Source: Fibrobacter sp.
GTDB lineage: Bacteria; Fibrobacterota; Fibrobacteria; Fibrobacterales; Fibrobacteraceae
DNA length: 9,482 nt
Direction: 5' to 3'
Assembly (NCBI GenBank): GCA_021443065.1
Contig: JABUUR010000076.1
Location: 1 to 9,482, forward strand
The notes beneath the pieces were generated by a model that saw nothing but the letters and a program-made list of their open reading frames with translations, searched no databases and had not been told where the DNA came from. Made by a program: the position numbers and the translations under genes. Positions within the stretch are counted from its first letter, which is position 1, and each line of letters starts with the position of its first letter. Positions 1 through 6,921 of this stretch are shown one piece after another.

Positions 1-16
1 AAGCAAGGAATACAAG

Positions 17-823
17 ATGTCCGAAAAGATTTTCTTCGCAGGCACAGGCAACATGGGCGGTGCAATTCTCCGTGGCCTTCTCCAGGCCAAAAACGCCCCC
101 GAGACTATTTTCTTTTTCGACCCAAGCGACAAGGCCGCAGCCGAAGTAACCGCACTGGGCTGTACCCGCGTTGCAAGTTTTGCAGAAGGCATCGAAAAGG
201 CCGACGCCACCTTCCTTTGCGTAAAGCCGCAAATTTTCAAGCTGGTGACGGCAGAATGGAAAGCCGCAGCAAGTGCGCTTAAGTCGTCCAAGACCTTCAT
301 CAGCATCATGGCAGGCGTTACCCGCAAGGCGCTGATCGAGGTGCTCGGCGAAAAGAACCAGGTGCTCCGCGTAATGCCAAACCTCCCCCTTACCGTAGGA
401 AAGGGGTCCGTAGGCCTTGCCTCCGACGGAGTCTCCGAAGACACTCTAAAACTTGCAGAGACCATTTTTGCAAACATCGGCGTCACCTGTCGCGTGGCAG
501 AAAGCCTGATGGACGCGGTCACCGGGCTTTCTGGAAGCGCCCCCGCATACGTCTTTGAATTCATCGAAGGGCTTACCCGGGGTGGCGTCAAGGCAGGCCT
601 CACCCGTGATGTGGCCCTCAAATTAGCCCTCGGCACCATCGAAGGCAGCGTGGAACTGGTAAAGCAGTCCGGCAAGAGCCCCAGCGACTTGTGCGCCATG
701 GTCTGCTCCCCCGCAGGCACCACCATCGCAGGCATCGACGCTCTCGAGGCGGGCGCATTCCGCAGCACCGTCATCAAGGCCGTTGTCGCAGGCACCGAAC
801 GTTCCAAGGAACTGGGCAAGTAA
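17..823 (+). CDS. proC: Pyrroline-5-carboxylate reductase (ProC)
   Basis: Catalyses NAD(P)H-dependent reduction of 1-pyrroline-5-carboxylate to L-proline in the cytoplasm, the last step of proline synthesis. The 268-residue length is normal for the family. An N-terminal Rossmann fold carries GTGNMGGA (residues 9-16), and CVKPQ (68-72) follows at the end of a later strand. Further family motifs are RVMPNLP (118-124), GLSGSAPAY (170-178), and the C-terminal P5CR signature around SPAGTTIAGI (231-240) with GAFRSTVIKAVVAGTERSKEL after it. The ATG has a good AAGGA ribosome site at 5-9, 7 nt upstream. The next gene on the same strand begins 29 nt after the stop, so the two are probably cotranscribed. 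Any promoter lies to the left of the window. No defect is visible. Confidence 0.97.
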   Translation: MSEKIFFAGTGNMGGAILRGLLQAKNAPETIFFFDPSDKAAAEVTALGCTRVASFAEGIEKADATFLCVKPQIFKLVTAEWKAAASALKSSKTFISIMAGVTRKALIEVLGEKNQVLRVMPNLPLTVGKGSVGLASDGVSEDTLKLAETIFANIGVTCRVAESLMDAVTGLSGSAPAYVFEFIEGLTRGGVKAGLTRDVALKLALGTIEGSVELVKQSGKSPSDLCAMVCSPAGTTIAGIDALEAGAFRSTVIKAVVAGTERSKELGK

Positions 824-852
824 CGCCATTTTCATCGCACGCACCTCGGGCC

Positions 853-2217
853 ATGGTCATCGATTTTTTTACAAAGGAAACGTCCACGTCTTCGTTCATT
901 CAAGACGTGCTTTCTTCTGTAAACAACGATGTCATTGTATTCGATTCCATCGAGAACAGCTTGTACACGTCCAAGACACCTTTCTCCCCCATCATCATCT
1001 GGGACTTGGATTCCTTTACCGCAGAAAACGAAAGGGCGTTGACAGCACTTCGGGAAAAAAGTCCCGACTCCATGATATTTGCCTACGCCGATGAAATTGG
1101 CAACTACGGCTACCTCTGTAACAAGTTTGCAGATGTGAGCATGAACACCGCGTCGGTGCGGGTCCACCTCATGAGTAAAATCGCCAAGCTCCGAAAGTTT
1201 ATCGAAGCCCGCAAGATTTTCCGTGAAAGAATGTCCCTGCTGGTAGGCAAGAGCCCCGCCATGGAACAACTCCGCAAGTCCGTCTTGAGGGCCATGGTAA
1301 ACTCCGGCCCAGTCCTTATCCAGGGCGAGACAGGCGTGGGCAAGGAACTGATAGCAAGGGCGGTCTCCTGCATTTACGACAAGTTCATTACGGTAAACTG
1401 CAGTGCCATTCCCGAGAACCTATTTGAAAGCGAACTTTTCGGGCACACCCGTGGGGCATTCACCGGAGCCCAGAACGAACGCATCGGCTTGTTCGAGGCG
1501 GCAGACGGAGGCGCCATTTTCCTTGACGAAATCGGAGACATGCCTTTGCACGCCCAGGTAAAATTGCTTCGCGTTTTGCAGAACAAGGAGATTCGCCCCA
1601 TTGGAGCCAACCAGTCGAAGCGTATCGACGTGCGCATTGTGGCCGCAACAAACCGCAATTTGAAAACCGCCGTCAAAGAAAAGAAATTCCGCGAAGACCT
1701 GTTCTACCGGCTGAACGTGATTCCCTTGAAAATTTCCCCCCTGCGAGAACGCAAGGAAGATATCGAGGACCTGGTCAACTACTTTATCAAGCAGTACCAA
1801 AGCAAGGAAGACGCCTACACCATTTCCCAAAGCGCCTTGGAGCGCTTGCAGAACCACAACTGGCCAGGCAACATTCGTGAACTGGAAAACGTCGTGCAGC
1901 GCGCCCTGTGTTTTTCCAACAGCGGGGAACTGCAACCCGAAGATTTTCAAATCGAAAACGAGAAGAATTCCGTCGAGGAATCCAACGTAATTTCCTCTGA
2001 AAGAACGAAAGAACAGCCTCCTACCGGCAACTTTGCAAGCCACGGCAGCTACGACCAGTTCCGCGATTGGCAGCTGGAGCAGGAGAAGCAATTCCTCATT
2101 GAAAAAATCCGGGAGAACAACGGGTCCGTCAGCGCCACCGCAGAAAAACTGGGCATGCTGCGAACCGCGCTTTACAACCGCCTAAACCGCCTGGGCGTTT
2201 CCGTCAAGAATCTTTAA
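853..2217 (+). CDS. Sigma-54-dependent enhancer-binding transcriptional activator with degenerate receiver-like N-terminus
   Basis: A 454-residue bacterial enhancer-binding protein of the NtrC class, which remodels sigma-54 RNA polymerase by ATP hydrolysis. The AAA+ domain (about 130-365) has Walker A GETGVGKE (158-165), the sigma-54 contact loop GAFTGA (201-206), Walker B AIFLDEIG (221-228), sensor I AATNRN (264-269), the FREDLFYRLNV arginine region (279-289) and WPGNIRELENVVQRA (337-351). A Fis-type helix-turn-helix lies at about 411-448. Residues 1-110 have the length and some of the strand pattern of a receiver (IIIWDLDSF at 47-55 resembles the phospho-Asp strand), but the acidic pair after strand 1 and the conserved Lys are not evident, so phosphorylation is doubtful. 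The open frame extends left into proC, but the residues there are Arg/His-rich frame-shadow sequence; ATG 853 is the first plausible start, although it has no clear Shine-Dalgarno site. The target genes cannot be deduced from the sequence. Confidence 0.93.
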   Translation: MVIDFFTKETSTSSFIQDVLSSVNNDVIVFDSIENSLYTSKTPFSPIIIWDLDSFTAENERALTALREKSPDSMIFAYADEIGNYGYLCNKFADVSMNTASVRVHLMSKIAKLRKFIEARKIFRERMSLLVGKSPAMEQLRKSVLRAMVNSGPVLIQGETGVGKELIARAVSCIYDKFITVNCSAIPENLFESELFGHTRGAFTGAQNERIGLFEAADGGAIFLDEIGDMPLHAQVKLLRVLQNKEIRPIGANQSKRIDVRIVAATNRNLKTAVKEKKFREDLFYRLNVIPLKISPLRERKEDIEDLVNYFIKQYQSKEDAYTISQSALERLQNHNWPGNIRELENVVQRALCFSNSGELQPEDFQIENEKNSVEESNVISSERTKEQPPTGNFASHGSYDQFRDWQLEQEKQFLIEKIRENNGSVSATAEKLGMLRTALYNRLNRLGVSVKNL

Positions 2218-3176
2218 AAACGTTCTACCCTGAATCCCTTTTGTTTCAAAAGGCTAATGACGTTGTCCTCGTCCAGCATCAAGTGGGCCACTCCCACCAC
2301 CACAAAGACATTTCTGTCTTCATTTAAAAAGTCCGCTATGGCTTGAGCCATCTTTCCGTTTCGTCTTGTATAGATTTGTTCCTCGAACTTTTTCTCAAAA
2401 ACCTTGTCCGTCTCCGTAACCGCAGAATCCCCGTTCAACACCAGATGCAACAAGGCTTCGTCCCCAGTTTTCCAAGAACGAATCAACCGGGTTACCATGG
2501 AATCCAGCCCCGAAATTTCACGCAAGGTGTTCCTAAGGTAATAGGCGCCCGAAGAATCCGACTCGTCGTTTCCGGACATGGCATCGATCTGTTCGGCAGG
2601 CGTTTCTATGCCGACGATTTTTTTGCCCTCATCCTTTGCCCGGTCCAACAGCACCGCGTCGATTCCCAGGGAATTGTCCAGGCCGATACGTTCCATGGCC
2701 AATGCGGTCAACGTGGTCGACACGAACCAAGGCCGCATTCCCTTGAACATGGCAATGGGCAAATTCCACGCGAAACAAAGACTGTCCAGGGAGTACCAGA
2801 CCGCCGAAGGCACCACCTGGTTCAACGTAGTCCCCTTGGGGAGAAGGCCCTTCTGCAAGGTTTCCTGCACCACATCCTGGTTCACGGAGTCTTCGCGAAC
2901 GTTCATTTCCACAGCAAGTTCACTTGCATTGGCGAAGGCTTCTTCGATAACAGAATCCATAGGGTAAAAGGATGTATCTGCAAAGTGGATGCTGCCCAAG
3001 ACCCACACGTGGGAATTTTCGTCGGAGACCTTCCATAAAAAATGCCTGCCCGGCCCCCCTTCTAAGACATCGGCCACGACGGTCCTGTTTTCTACAAGGC
3101 TTTTATTCCCGGCGCAGCCAACAATCAGCGCAGCAAGCAAAGATGTAAACAGCCACGTGTATTTTACTTTGTCCAT
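2214..3176 (-). CDS. TraB/GumN-family lipoprotein
   Basis: A 320-residue predicted lipoprotein. It has an n-region with two Lys, a hydrophobic stretch (8-19) and lipobox IVGC with the lipidated Cys at 21. The mature part matches the TraB/PrgY/GumN family: VLGSIHFADTSFYPM (59-73), ELAVEMN (86-92), GMRPWF (146-151), GLDNSLGIDAVLLDRAK (165-181), GIETPAEQIDAM (189-200) and VVGVAHLMLDEDNVISLLKQ (292-311). GSIH and the Glu and GVAH motifs are the conserved polar residues of this family, related to Tiki-type metal-dependent hydrolases; the bacterial role is largely unknown. Start choice: ATG 3176 has AAGGA 8 nt upstream and gives a clean signal peptide, whereas earlier in-frame starts add an Arg-rich leader lying inside the ATPase gene. 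It overlaps the ATPase gene by 13 nt, suggesting translational coupling. Its stop overlaps the stop of the convergent activator gene. Confidence 0.88.
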   Translation of the reverse strand: MDKVKYTWLFTSLLAALIVGCAGNKSLVENRTVVADVLEGGPGRHFLWKVSDENSHVWVLGSIHFADTSFYPMDSVIEEAFANASELAVEMNVREDSVNQDVVQETLQKGLLPKGTTLNQVVPSAVWYSLDSLCFAWNLPIAMFKGMRPWFVSTTLTALAMERIGLDNSLGIDAVLLDRAKDEGKKIVGIETPAEQIDAMSGNDESDSSGAYYLRNTLREISGLDSMVTRLIRSWKTGDEALLHLVLNGDSAVTETDKVFEKKFEEQIYTRRNGKMAQAIADFLNEDRNVFVVVGVAHLMLDEDNVISLLKQKGFRVERF

Positions 3177-3874
3177 TCCAGCCATCCTTCTTCTTCGGCT
3201 TTTTCCCATACACCCCATTGGACCCGACAATTTTCTATGACCATAACCCGATCGCAGTACGAAGAGGCGTATTCCTTGGAATGGGTAGAAACAATAACGC
3301 CCATGCCTCGTTCCGCGGCAAGTTGACGCAAGGTCCTGAACAACTGACGGCTCCAGGGAATATCCAGGAACGCGTTGGGTTCGTCTAAAAGCAAGATGTT
3401 TACCTGCTGGGCCACGGCCTGCGCCAGGTAGGCTCGGCTACGTTCACCGTCGCTCAATTCACAGATGGGCCGCGTCACAAAATCCTGCAGGTCCATCATT
3501 TTCATTGCGTCGCGGGTTATTTCCAAATCCGCTTTGCAACGACGATCGAAAAAATCGCTGTAGGGCATACGGCCGAGGCCGACAAACTCCGATACGGTCA
3601 TTCGTTCCGGGGCAGCCTTGCTGATGGAGATGTAAGCAATTCTTCTTGCAAGTTCCTTTACAGGCCAGGCCTTCAAAGACCGCTGTTCGATTTCTACGGT
3701 TCCGCCCAGGGCGGGAATCCTACCGCACAGGGTTTTTAAGAACGTACTCTTTCCGGAACCGTTCCGACCCATCAAGGCAACCACCTCGCCCGGCTGCAAT
3801 TCAAAATCCATGGCAAGGGCAAAGCCTTTCTTGTAGCCGAATTCCAGTGCATTGCATTTCAAGAGACAGCCCAC
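3164..3874 (-). CDS. FecCD-type ABC transporter, ATP-binding subunit (iron/heme/cobalamin class)
   Basis: A 236-residue cytoplasmic ATPase that would energise the permease encoded just upstream. Motifs are Walker A GRNGSGKST (36-44), signature LSDGE (140-144), Walker B NILLLDEP (159-166), D-loop AFLD (168-171) and switch His in STHSKEY (196-202). The region following IAYISIS (79-85) then MTVSEFVGLGRMPY (92-105) matches the FecE/heme type. The usual Q-loop glutamine of the YxPQ motif is missing; I believe related Bacteroidota ATPases also lack it. The start is taken as GTG 3874, which has GGAGG 8 nt upstream and overlaps the permease stop by one base (TAGTG). A longer frame opening at ATG 3907 lies in the permease gene and has a family-atypical leader. 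The substrate (ferric siderophore, heme, cobalamin or other) cannot be told. Confidence 0.93.
   Translation of the reverse strand: MGCLLKCNALEFGYKKGFALAMDFELQPGEVVALMGRNGSGKSTFLKTLCGRIPALGGTVEIEQRSLKAWPVKELARRIAYISISKAAPERMTVSEFVGLGRMPYSDFFDRRCKADLEITRDAMKMMDLQDFVTRPICELSDGERSRAYLAQAVAQQVNILLLDEPNAFLDIPWSRQLFRTLRQLAAERGMGVIVSTHSKEYASSYCDRVMVIENCRVQWGVWEKAEEEGWLEWTK
3185..3189 (-). promoter_or_regulatory. Ribosome binding site fixing the TraB/GumN lipoprotein start
   Basis: AAGGA on the minus strand, 8 nt before ATG 3176 and inside the last codons of the upstream ATPase gene. The alternative in-frame ATG at 3185 abuts this site with no spacing, so it is an unlikely start. Confidence 0.6.
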
Positions 3875-4848
3875 TAGCTCATCCTCCCGCCGCGAACGAC
3901 CACCCACAGAATTACAGGGACGCCAACCAGGCTCAACACCGCATTCAAGGGAACCGTGTTAAACAACGAGGCTGCAAGGCAAAGCACCATTCCACACAAA
4001 CTAGCGCCAGGCAAAAGAACGCGGTGGTTAGAAGTCTTGAAAAGCAGATAGGCCAAGTGGGGTACGGCGATTCCTACAAACGCCACCGGACCGCAATAGG
4101 CTGTGCAGGCGGCAGCAAGGATAGAAGCCCCCAGCAGCACCAGAGCCCGCCCCCGCTTTACATTCAAGCCGACGCCCCGGGCAAAGTCATCACCCAGCCG
4201 CACCGCGTTCAGGTACTTGACGCTCAAGGCCACAAGGATAACCCCCGCAAGTACCGCCGCGGCAAACAGCCACAGGCCGTCGTAAGTCAGGCGGCCAAAA
4301 CTGCCCATGCCCCAGGACACGTACACCCGCAAGGACTCCGCATCGCTGTTCGCAATCAAAAGGCTCACCAGCGCATCTATAAAGTACCCTATGAGCAAAC
4401 CCACAATCAACAGCACCGACGACTTTTCAAAACGGGAAGCCACCCATACGACCAGCGCCGTCACCGCCAAGGCGCCCGCAGAGGCTGCCCCCAGCACGCC
4501 CAGGTGACCAAAACTAAAACCGGCAAGCAAGGACAGGGCCACGCCAAAACTTGCTCCACTGCTGATGCCAAGGACAAAGGGGCCCGCCAAGGGGTTTTTG
4601 AACAAAGTCTGCAGGGACAGGCCCGACACCGCCAGTGCAATCCCGGAAAGCACAGCAGCCACCATCCTGGGGAACCTGATTTCCCAGAAGATTTGATGCT
4701 GCATGTTGTGATAAGGAACACACCTCCACCCCAGGTCCGACCAGCGGACATCCACCGAACCGGAACTCAGGGTCAGGTAGGCAAACAAAAAGCCGAGCAA
4801 TGTCAATGCGGTAAAGCAGACGATCGCTCGGCGATTGGCAGACACCAT
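3874..4848 (-). CDS. FecCD/BtuC-family ABC transporter permease
   Basis: A 324-residue polytopic inner-membrane permease of the iron-siderophore/heme/cobalamin importer family; the length is normal. Family landmarks are IRFPRMVAAVLSGIALAVSG (57-76), QTLFKNPLAGPFVLGISSGA (80-99), LGDDFARGVGLNV (218-230), CGPVAFVGIAVPHLAYLL (252-269) and the last segment NAVLSLVGVPVILWVVVRGG (302-321). About eight to ten hydrophobic segments are visible, starting at residue 8. The start ATG lies 11 nt after the stop of the secreted-protein gene and has no evident Shine-Dalgarno site, so initiation may depend on coupling to that gene. The permease stop overlaps the ATPase GTG. No periplasmic binding protein of the usual type is encoded in the window, so the partner is either elsewhere or replaced by a neighbouring envelope protein. 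Confidence 0.94.
   Translation of the reverse strand: MVSANRRAIVCFTALTLLGFLFAYLTLSSGSVDVRWSDLGWRCVPYHNMQHQIFWEIRFPRMVAAVLSGIALAVSGLSLQTLFKNPLAGPFVLGISSGASFGVALSLLAGFSFGHLGVLGAASAGALAVTALVVWVASRFEKSSVLLIVGLLIGYFIDALVSLLIANSDAESLRVYVSWGMGSFGRLTYDGLWLFAAAVLAGVILVALSVKYLNAVRLGDDFARGVGLNVKRGRALVLLGASILAAACTAYCGPVAFVGIAVPHLAYLLFKTSNHRVLLPGASLCGMVLCLAASLFNTVPLNAVLSLVGVPVILWVVVRGGRMS
3883..3888 (-). promoter_or_regulatory. Ribosome binding site supporting the GTG start of the ABC ATPase
   Basis: GGGAGG on the minus strand within the last codons of the permease gene, 8 nt before GTG 3874. It decides for the GTG start over the longer ATG 3907 frame and fits stop-start translational coupling. Confidence 0.65.
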
Positions 4849-4859
4849 AAGGAGTTTGC

Positions 4860-5657
4860 CTATTTCTTTGCTTTGTTCTTTTGGGCCTCGCGCTTGAGTT
4901 CGTTAGAACCCTTTTCATCGCGGAGATAAATTTCAGGGGGAACGTTTTCAAAGCCCTGCAAGGCGTTGAGCCAGTTGTCGTTCAAGTCGCGGAATTCCAA
5001 CTTGTTCAAGTTGTAAATCAAGGAGTCGTTGACCTGGCGGAAAGAGATGAAGTCCCAGCGGACGACCTTGCGGTCGGCAAAGACTTCGCGGCTCACCAGG
5101 GCGGCCTCGTTGTCGAAGCGGTAACGGGCCTTGAAAATGTATTCGCCGGTCATCTGGTAGCGGCCGGAATCGGAATAAGTACGGGTAACACCCACCAGGG
5201 TGTCGTTTGCACCAAAACGAAGTTCCGCATCGCGGAATGCGTGACCGTGGGCTACGATTGGAGTGCGCCACACGCCCACCAACTTTTCCTTCATGGCCTT
5301 CTGAAGGGTGGTGTCGATATTCCAGTGGTCAAAGTTTTTCTTGTCGTACTTGGCACGCTGGACGTACTTGCCGGCCTGGATCAGCTTGCGGACGCTGTCG
5401 GCCTTGGCCTTGGCCAGGCTATCGGAATTGCGGGGTCCGGTGGCAGGAACGACACGATTCATGGAGTCCAACTTAGCCTGGATCATGTCGTCGAGGCTAG
5501 AAGCACCTCGAGGCGTGGCGACCATGTCAGCCCCCACCAGGGGTGCCGGAGCGGGTTGGGCTTCTTGGACGGAGGTTGCAGGTTGAGCCAAAGGCATTCC
5601 TACGAATGTCAAAGCCAGAACAGAAAAAAGAATATGCTTATAACAAGAGAATCTCAT
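4860..5657 (-). CDS. Secreted/periplasmic protein of unknown function
   Basis: A 265-residue protein I do not recognise. It has a Sec-type signal peptide (hydrophobic core about 8-22, probable cleavage after PLA at 22-24 or QPA at 25-27). An Ala/Pro-rich linker (28-45), a charged probably helical stretch (52-125), a beta-rich module (about 125-230) opening with KLVGVWRTPIV, and a Lys-rich tail (251-265) follow. The LVGVW opening and alternating strands are loosely reminiscent of small lipocalin-like barrels, but no diagnostic motif supports that. It is the first gene of the leftward four-gene cluster; the permease starts 11 nt after its stop. The position suggests, without proof, a periplasmic role linked to the transporter. 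It is not a recognisable FecB/BtuF-type binding protein. The start has a weak AAAGAA ribosome site. Confidence 0.82.
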   Translation of the reverse strand: MRFSCYKHILFSVLALTFVGMPLAQPATSVQEAQPAPAPLVGADMVATPRGASSLDDMIQAKLDSMNRVVPATGPRNSDSLAKAKADSVRKLIQAGKYVQRAKYDKKNFDHWNIDTTLQKAMKEKLVGVWRTPIVAHGHAFRDAELRFGANDTLVGVTRTYSDSGRYQMTGEYIFKARYRFDNEAALVSREVFADRKVVRWDFISFRQVNDSLIYNLNKLEFRDLNDNWLNALQGFENVPPEIYLRDEKGSNELKREAQKNKAKK

Positions 5658-5727
5658 CGTTCTTTAAATGTAGTTAAAGGAACCAAAAAAAATATAAGAA
5701 ATTTGTAAAAAAGGCTATCTTTGTGCC
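5658..5727. promoter_or_regulatory. Divergent AT-rich promoter region between the secreted-protein gene and nspC
   Basis: A 70-nt spacer between two divergent genes, rich in A and T tracts. It should hold promoters for both directions, but no convincing -35/-10 pair could be placed. On the plus strand TATCTTTG (5716-5723) fits the Bacteroidota -7 element TAnnTTTG and lies only 4 nt before the nspC ATG; the matching -33 TTTG is not at normal spacing (the nearest, 5702-5705, leaves only 10 nt). Confidence 0.4.
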
Positions 5728-6855
5728 ATGCTAGACTATTCTCAAGTTCCTTCCCCCTGTTTTGTGTTGGATGAAGCCCGCCTTCGCCGTAACATGGAAA
5801 TTTTGAACGATATCCAGGTCCGGGGCGACGTAAAAATCATTTGTGCACTAAAAGGCTACAGTTTTTGGCGTTCTTTCCCCTTAATCGGCAAATATCTGGC
5901 CGGGGCCACCGCCAGCAGTCTAAACGAGGCAAAACTAGCCAAGGAGGAAATGGGCAAGGAAGTCCACGTTTTCGCGCCGGTCTACGATGACGACGAAATC
6001 GATGAAATTTTAAGTTGCGCAGGCCACATCACATTCAACAGCTTTGGCCAGTGGCTGCGGTTCAAGGAAAAGACACTGAAGGCAGGCGTCAGTGCAGGCA
6101 TCCGGGTCAACCCCCAGTACTCCACGGTGGAGACAGACCTTTACAACCCCTGCGGCAAGTTCAGCCGGCTGGGCGTCACCGAACAGGAGTTCAAACCGGA
6201 ACTTCTGGACGGCATCGAAGGGCTCCATTTTCACGCCCTGTGCGAACAGGATGCCGACGCGCTGGAAGGCGTGCTCGTCGCATTCGAACGGCATTTCGGC
6301 AAGTTCCTTCCTCAAATGAAGTGGGTCAACTTCGGCGGCGGCCACCACATTACACGCAAGGACTACCACCGCGAAGAGCTGGTGCGAATCTTGAATGGTT
6401 TCCACGAACGCTACCCCCACCTTCAAGTCATCATGGAACCGGGGGAAGCCGTCGGCTGGCAAACCGGCGAACTGGTGGCCTCCGTCGGAGACATCGTGCA
6501 CAACGAAATGGACATCGCCGTCCTCAACGTTTCCATAAGCGCCCACATGCCGGACTGCCTGGAAATGCCGTACCGCCCTGCCGTGACTGGAGCAGGCCTC
6601 CCCGGCGAAAAGCCTTTTACATACAAATTAACGGGAAATTCCTGCTTGGCCGGAGACCAGTTGGGAGACTTTTCCTTTGACAAGCCGCTGCAAGTGGGCG
6701 ACAGGATCATATTCGAGGACATGATCCACTACACCATGGTGAAGACCACCTTTTTTAACGGAGTGCGTCACCCCAGCATAGGCAAGTTCGATGAGCAGGG
6801 CAAGTTCCACCTGCTGCACAAGTTCACCTACCAACAATTCAAGGACAAACTATAG
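5728..6855 (+). CDS. nspC: Carboxynorspermidine/carboxyspermidine decarboxylase
   Basis: A 375-residue PLP-dependent fold-III (alanine racemase-like) decarboxylase that makes norspermidine or spermidine from the carboxylated precursor in the aspartate-semialdehyde polyamine route. Visible features are PLP lysine K42 in ICALKGYSF (38-46), LHFHALCEQD (166-175), the NspC hallmark NFGGGHHITRKDY (201-213), phosphate-binding MEPGEAVGW (236-244), catalytic Cys306 in NSCLAGD (304-310) and DMIHYTMVKTTFFNGV (331-346). The length is normal and all key residues are present. The partner carboxynorspermidine dehydrogenase is not in the window. ATG 5728 is the family-typical start, but the nearest purine-rich motif (AAGG, 5711-5714) is 13 nt away, so the ribosome site is poor. 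tsaE follows on the same strand and may be cotranscribed. Confidence 0.95.
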   Translation: MLDYSQVPSPCFVLDEARLRRNMEILNDIQVRGDVKIICALKGYSFWRSFPLIGKYLAGATASSLNEAKLAKEEMGKEVHVFAPVYDDDEIDEILSCAGHITFNSFGQWLRFKEKTLKAGVSAGIRVNPQYSTVETDLYNPCGKFSRLGVTEQEFKPELLDGIEGLHFHALCEQDADALEGVLVAFERHFGKFLPQMKWVNFGGGHHITRKDYHREELVRILNGFHERYPHLQVIMEPGEAVGWQTGELVASVGDIVHNEMDIAVLNVSISAHMPDCLEMPYRPAVTGAGLPGEKPFTYKLTGNSCLAGDQLGDFSFDKPLQVGDRIIFEDMIHYTMVKTTFFNGVRHPSIGKFDEQGKFHLLHKFTYQQFKDKL

Positions 6856-6921
6856 AGCTTCGAGGTCGCAACACTTTGAGCAGTGAGCGAAGTGCGCACT
6901 CATTACCAACCATCAACCACC

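Noticed and set aside
691..852. N-terminal extension of the sigma-54 activator into proC
   Set aside because: The extra 54 residues are Arg/His-rich and are simply proC read in another frame; the receiver-like domain begins at ATG 853.
3177..3230. Longer start for the TraB/GumN lipoprotein at 3230
   Set aside because: The additional leader, with four Arg in a row, overlaps the ATPase gene and would bury the lipoprotein signal; ATG 3176 has a proper ribosome site and signal peptide.
3646..4929. Plus-strand open frame of 427 codons opposite the permease and ATPase genes
   Set aside because: Its translation is rich in Gln, His, Arg and Pro with no domain or hydrophobic pattern, and it lies wholly antisense to two clear ABC transporter genes. 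It is a by-product of their codon use.
5345..5367. TTGGCACG followed by TTGCC within the secreted-protein gene, resembling a sigma-54 promoter
   Set aside because: The spacing between the two halves is far longer than the required N4, and it lies inside a coding region.
6891..6900. Palindrome AGTGCGCACT upstream of tsaE
   Set aside because: Ten-base perfect palindromes are expected several times by chance in a window this size, and nothing else marks it as an operator.
6883..6921. GTG 6883 start for TsaE
   Set aside because: It adds 13 residues not typical of the family and has no good Shine-Dalgarno site. It is not excluded, only less likely than ATG 6922.
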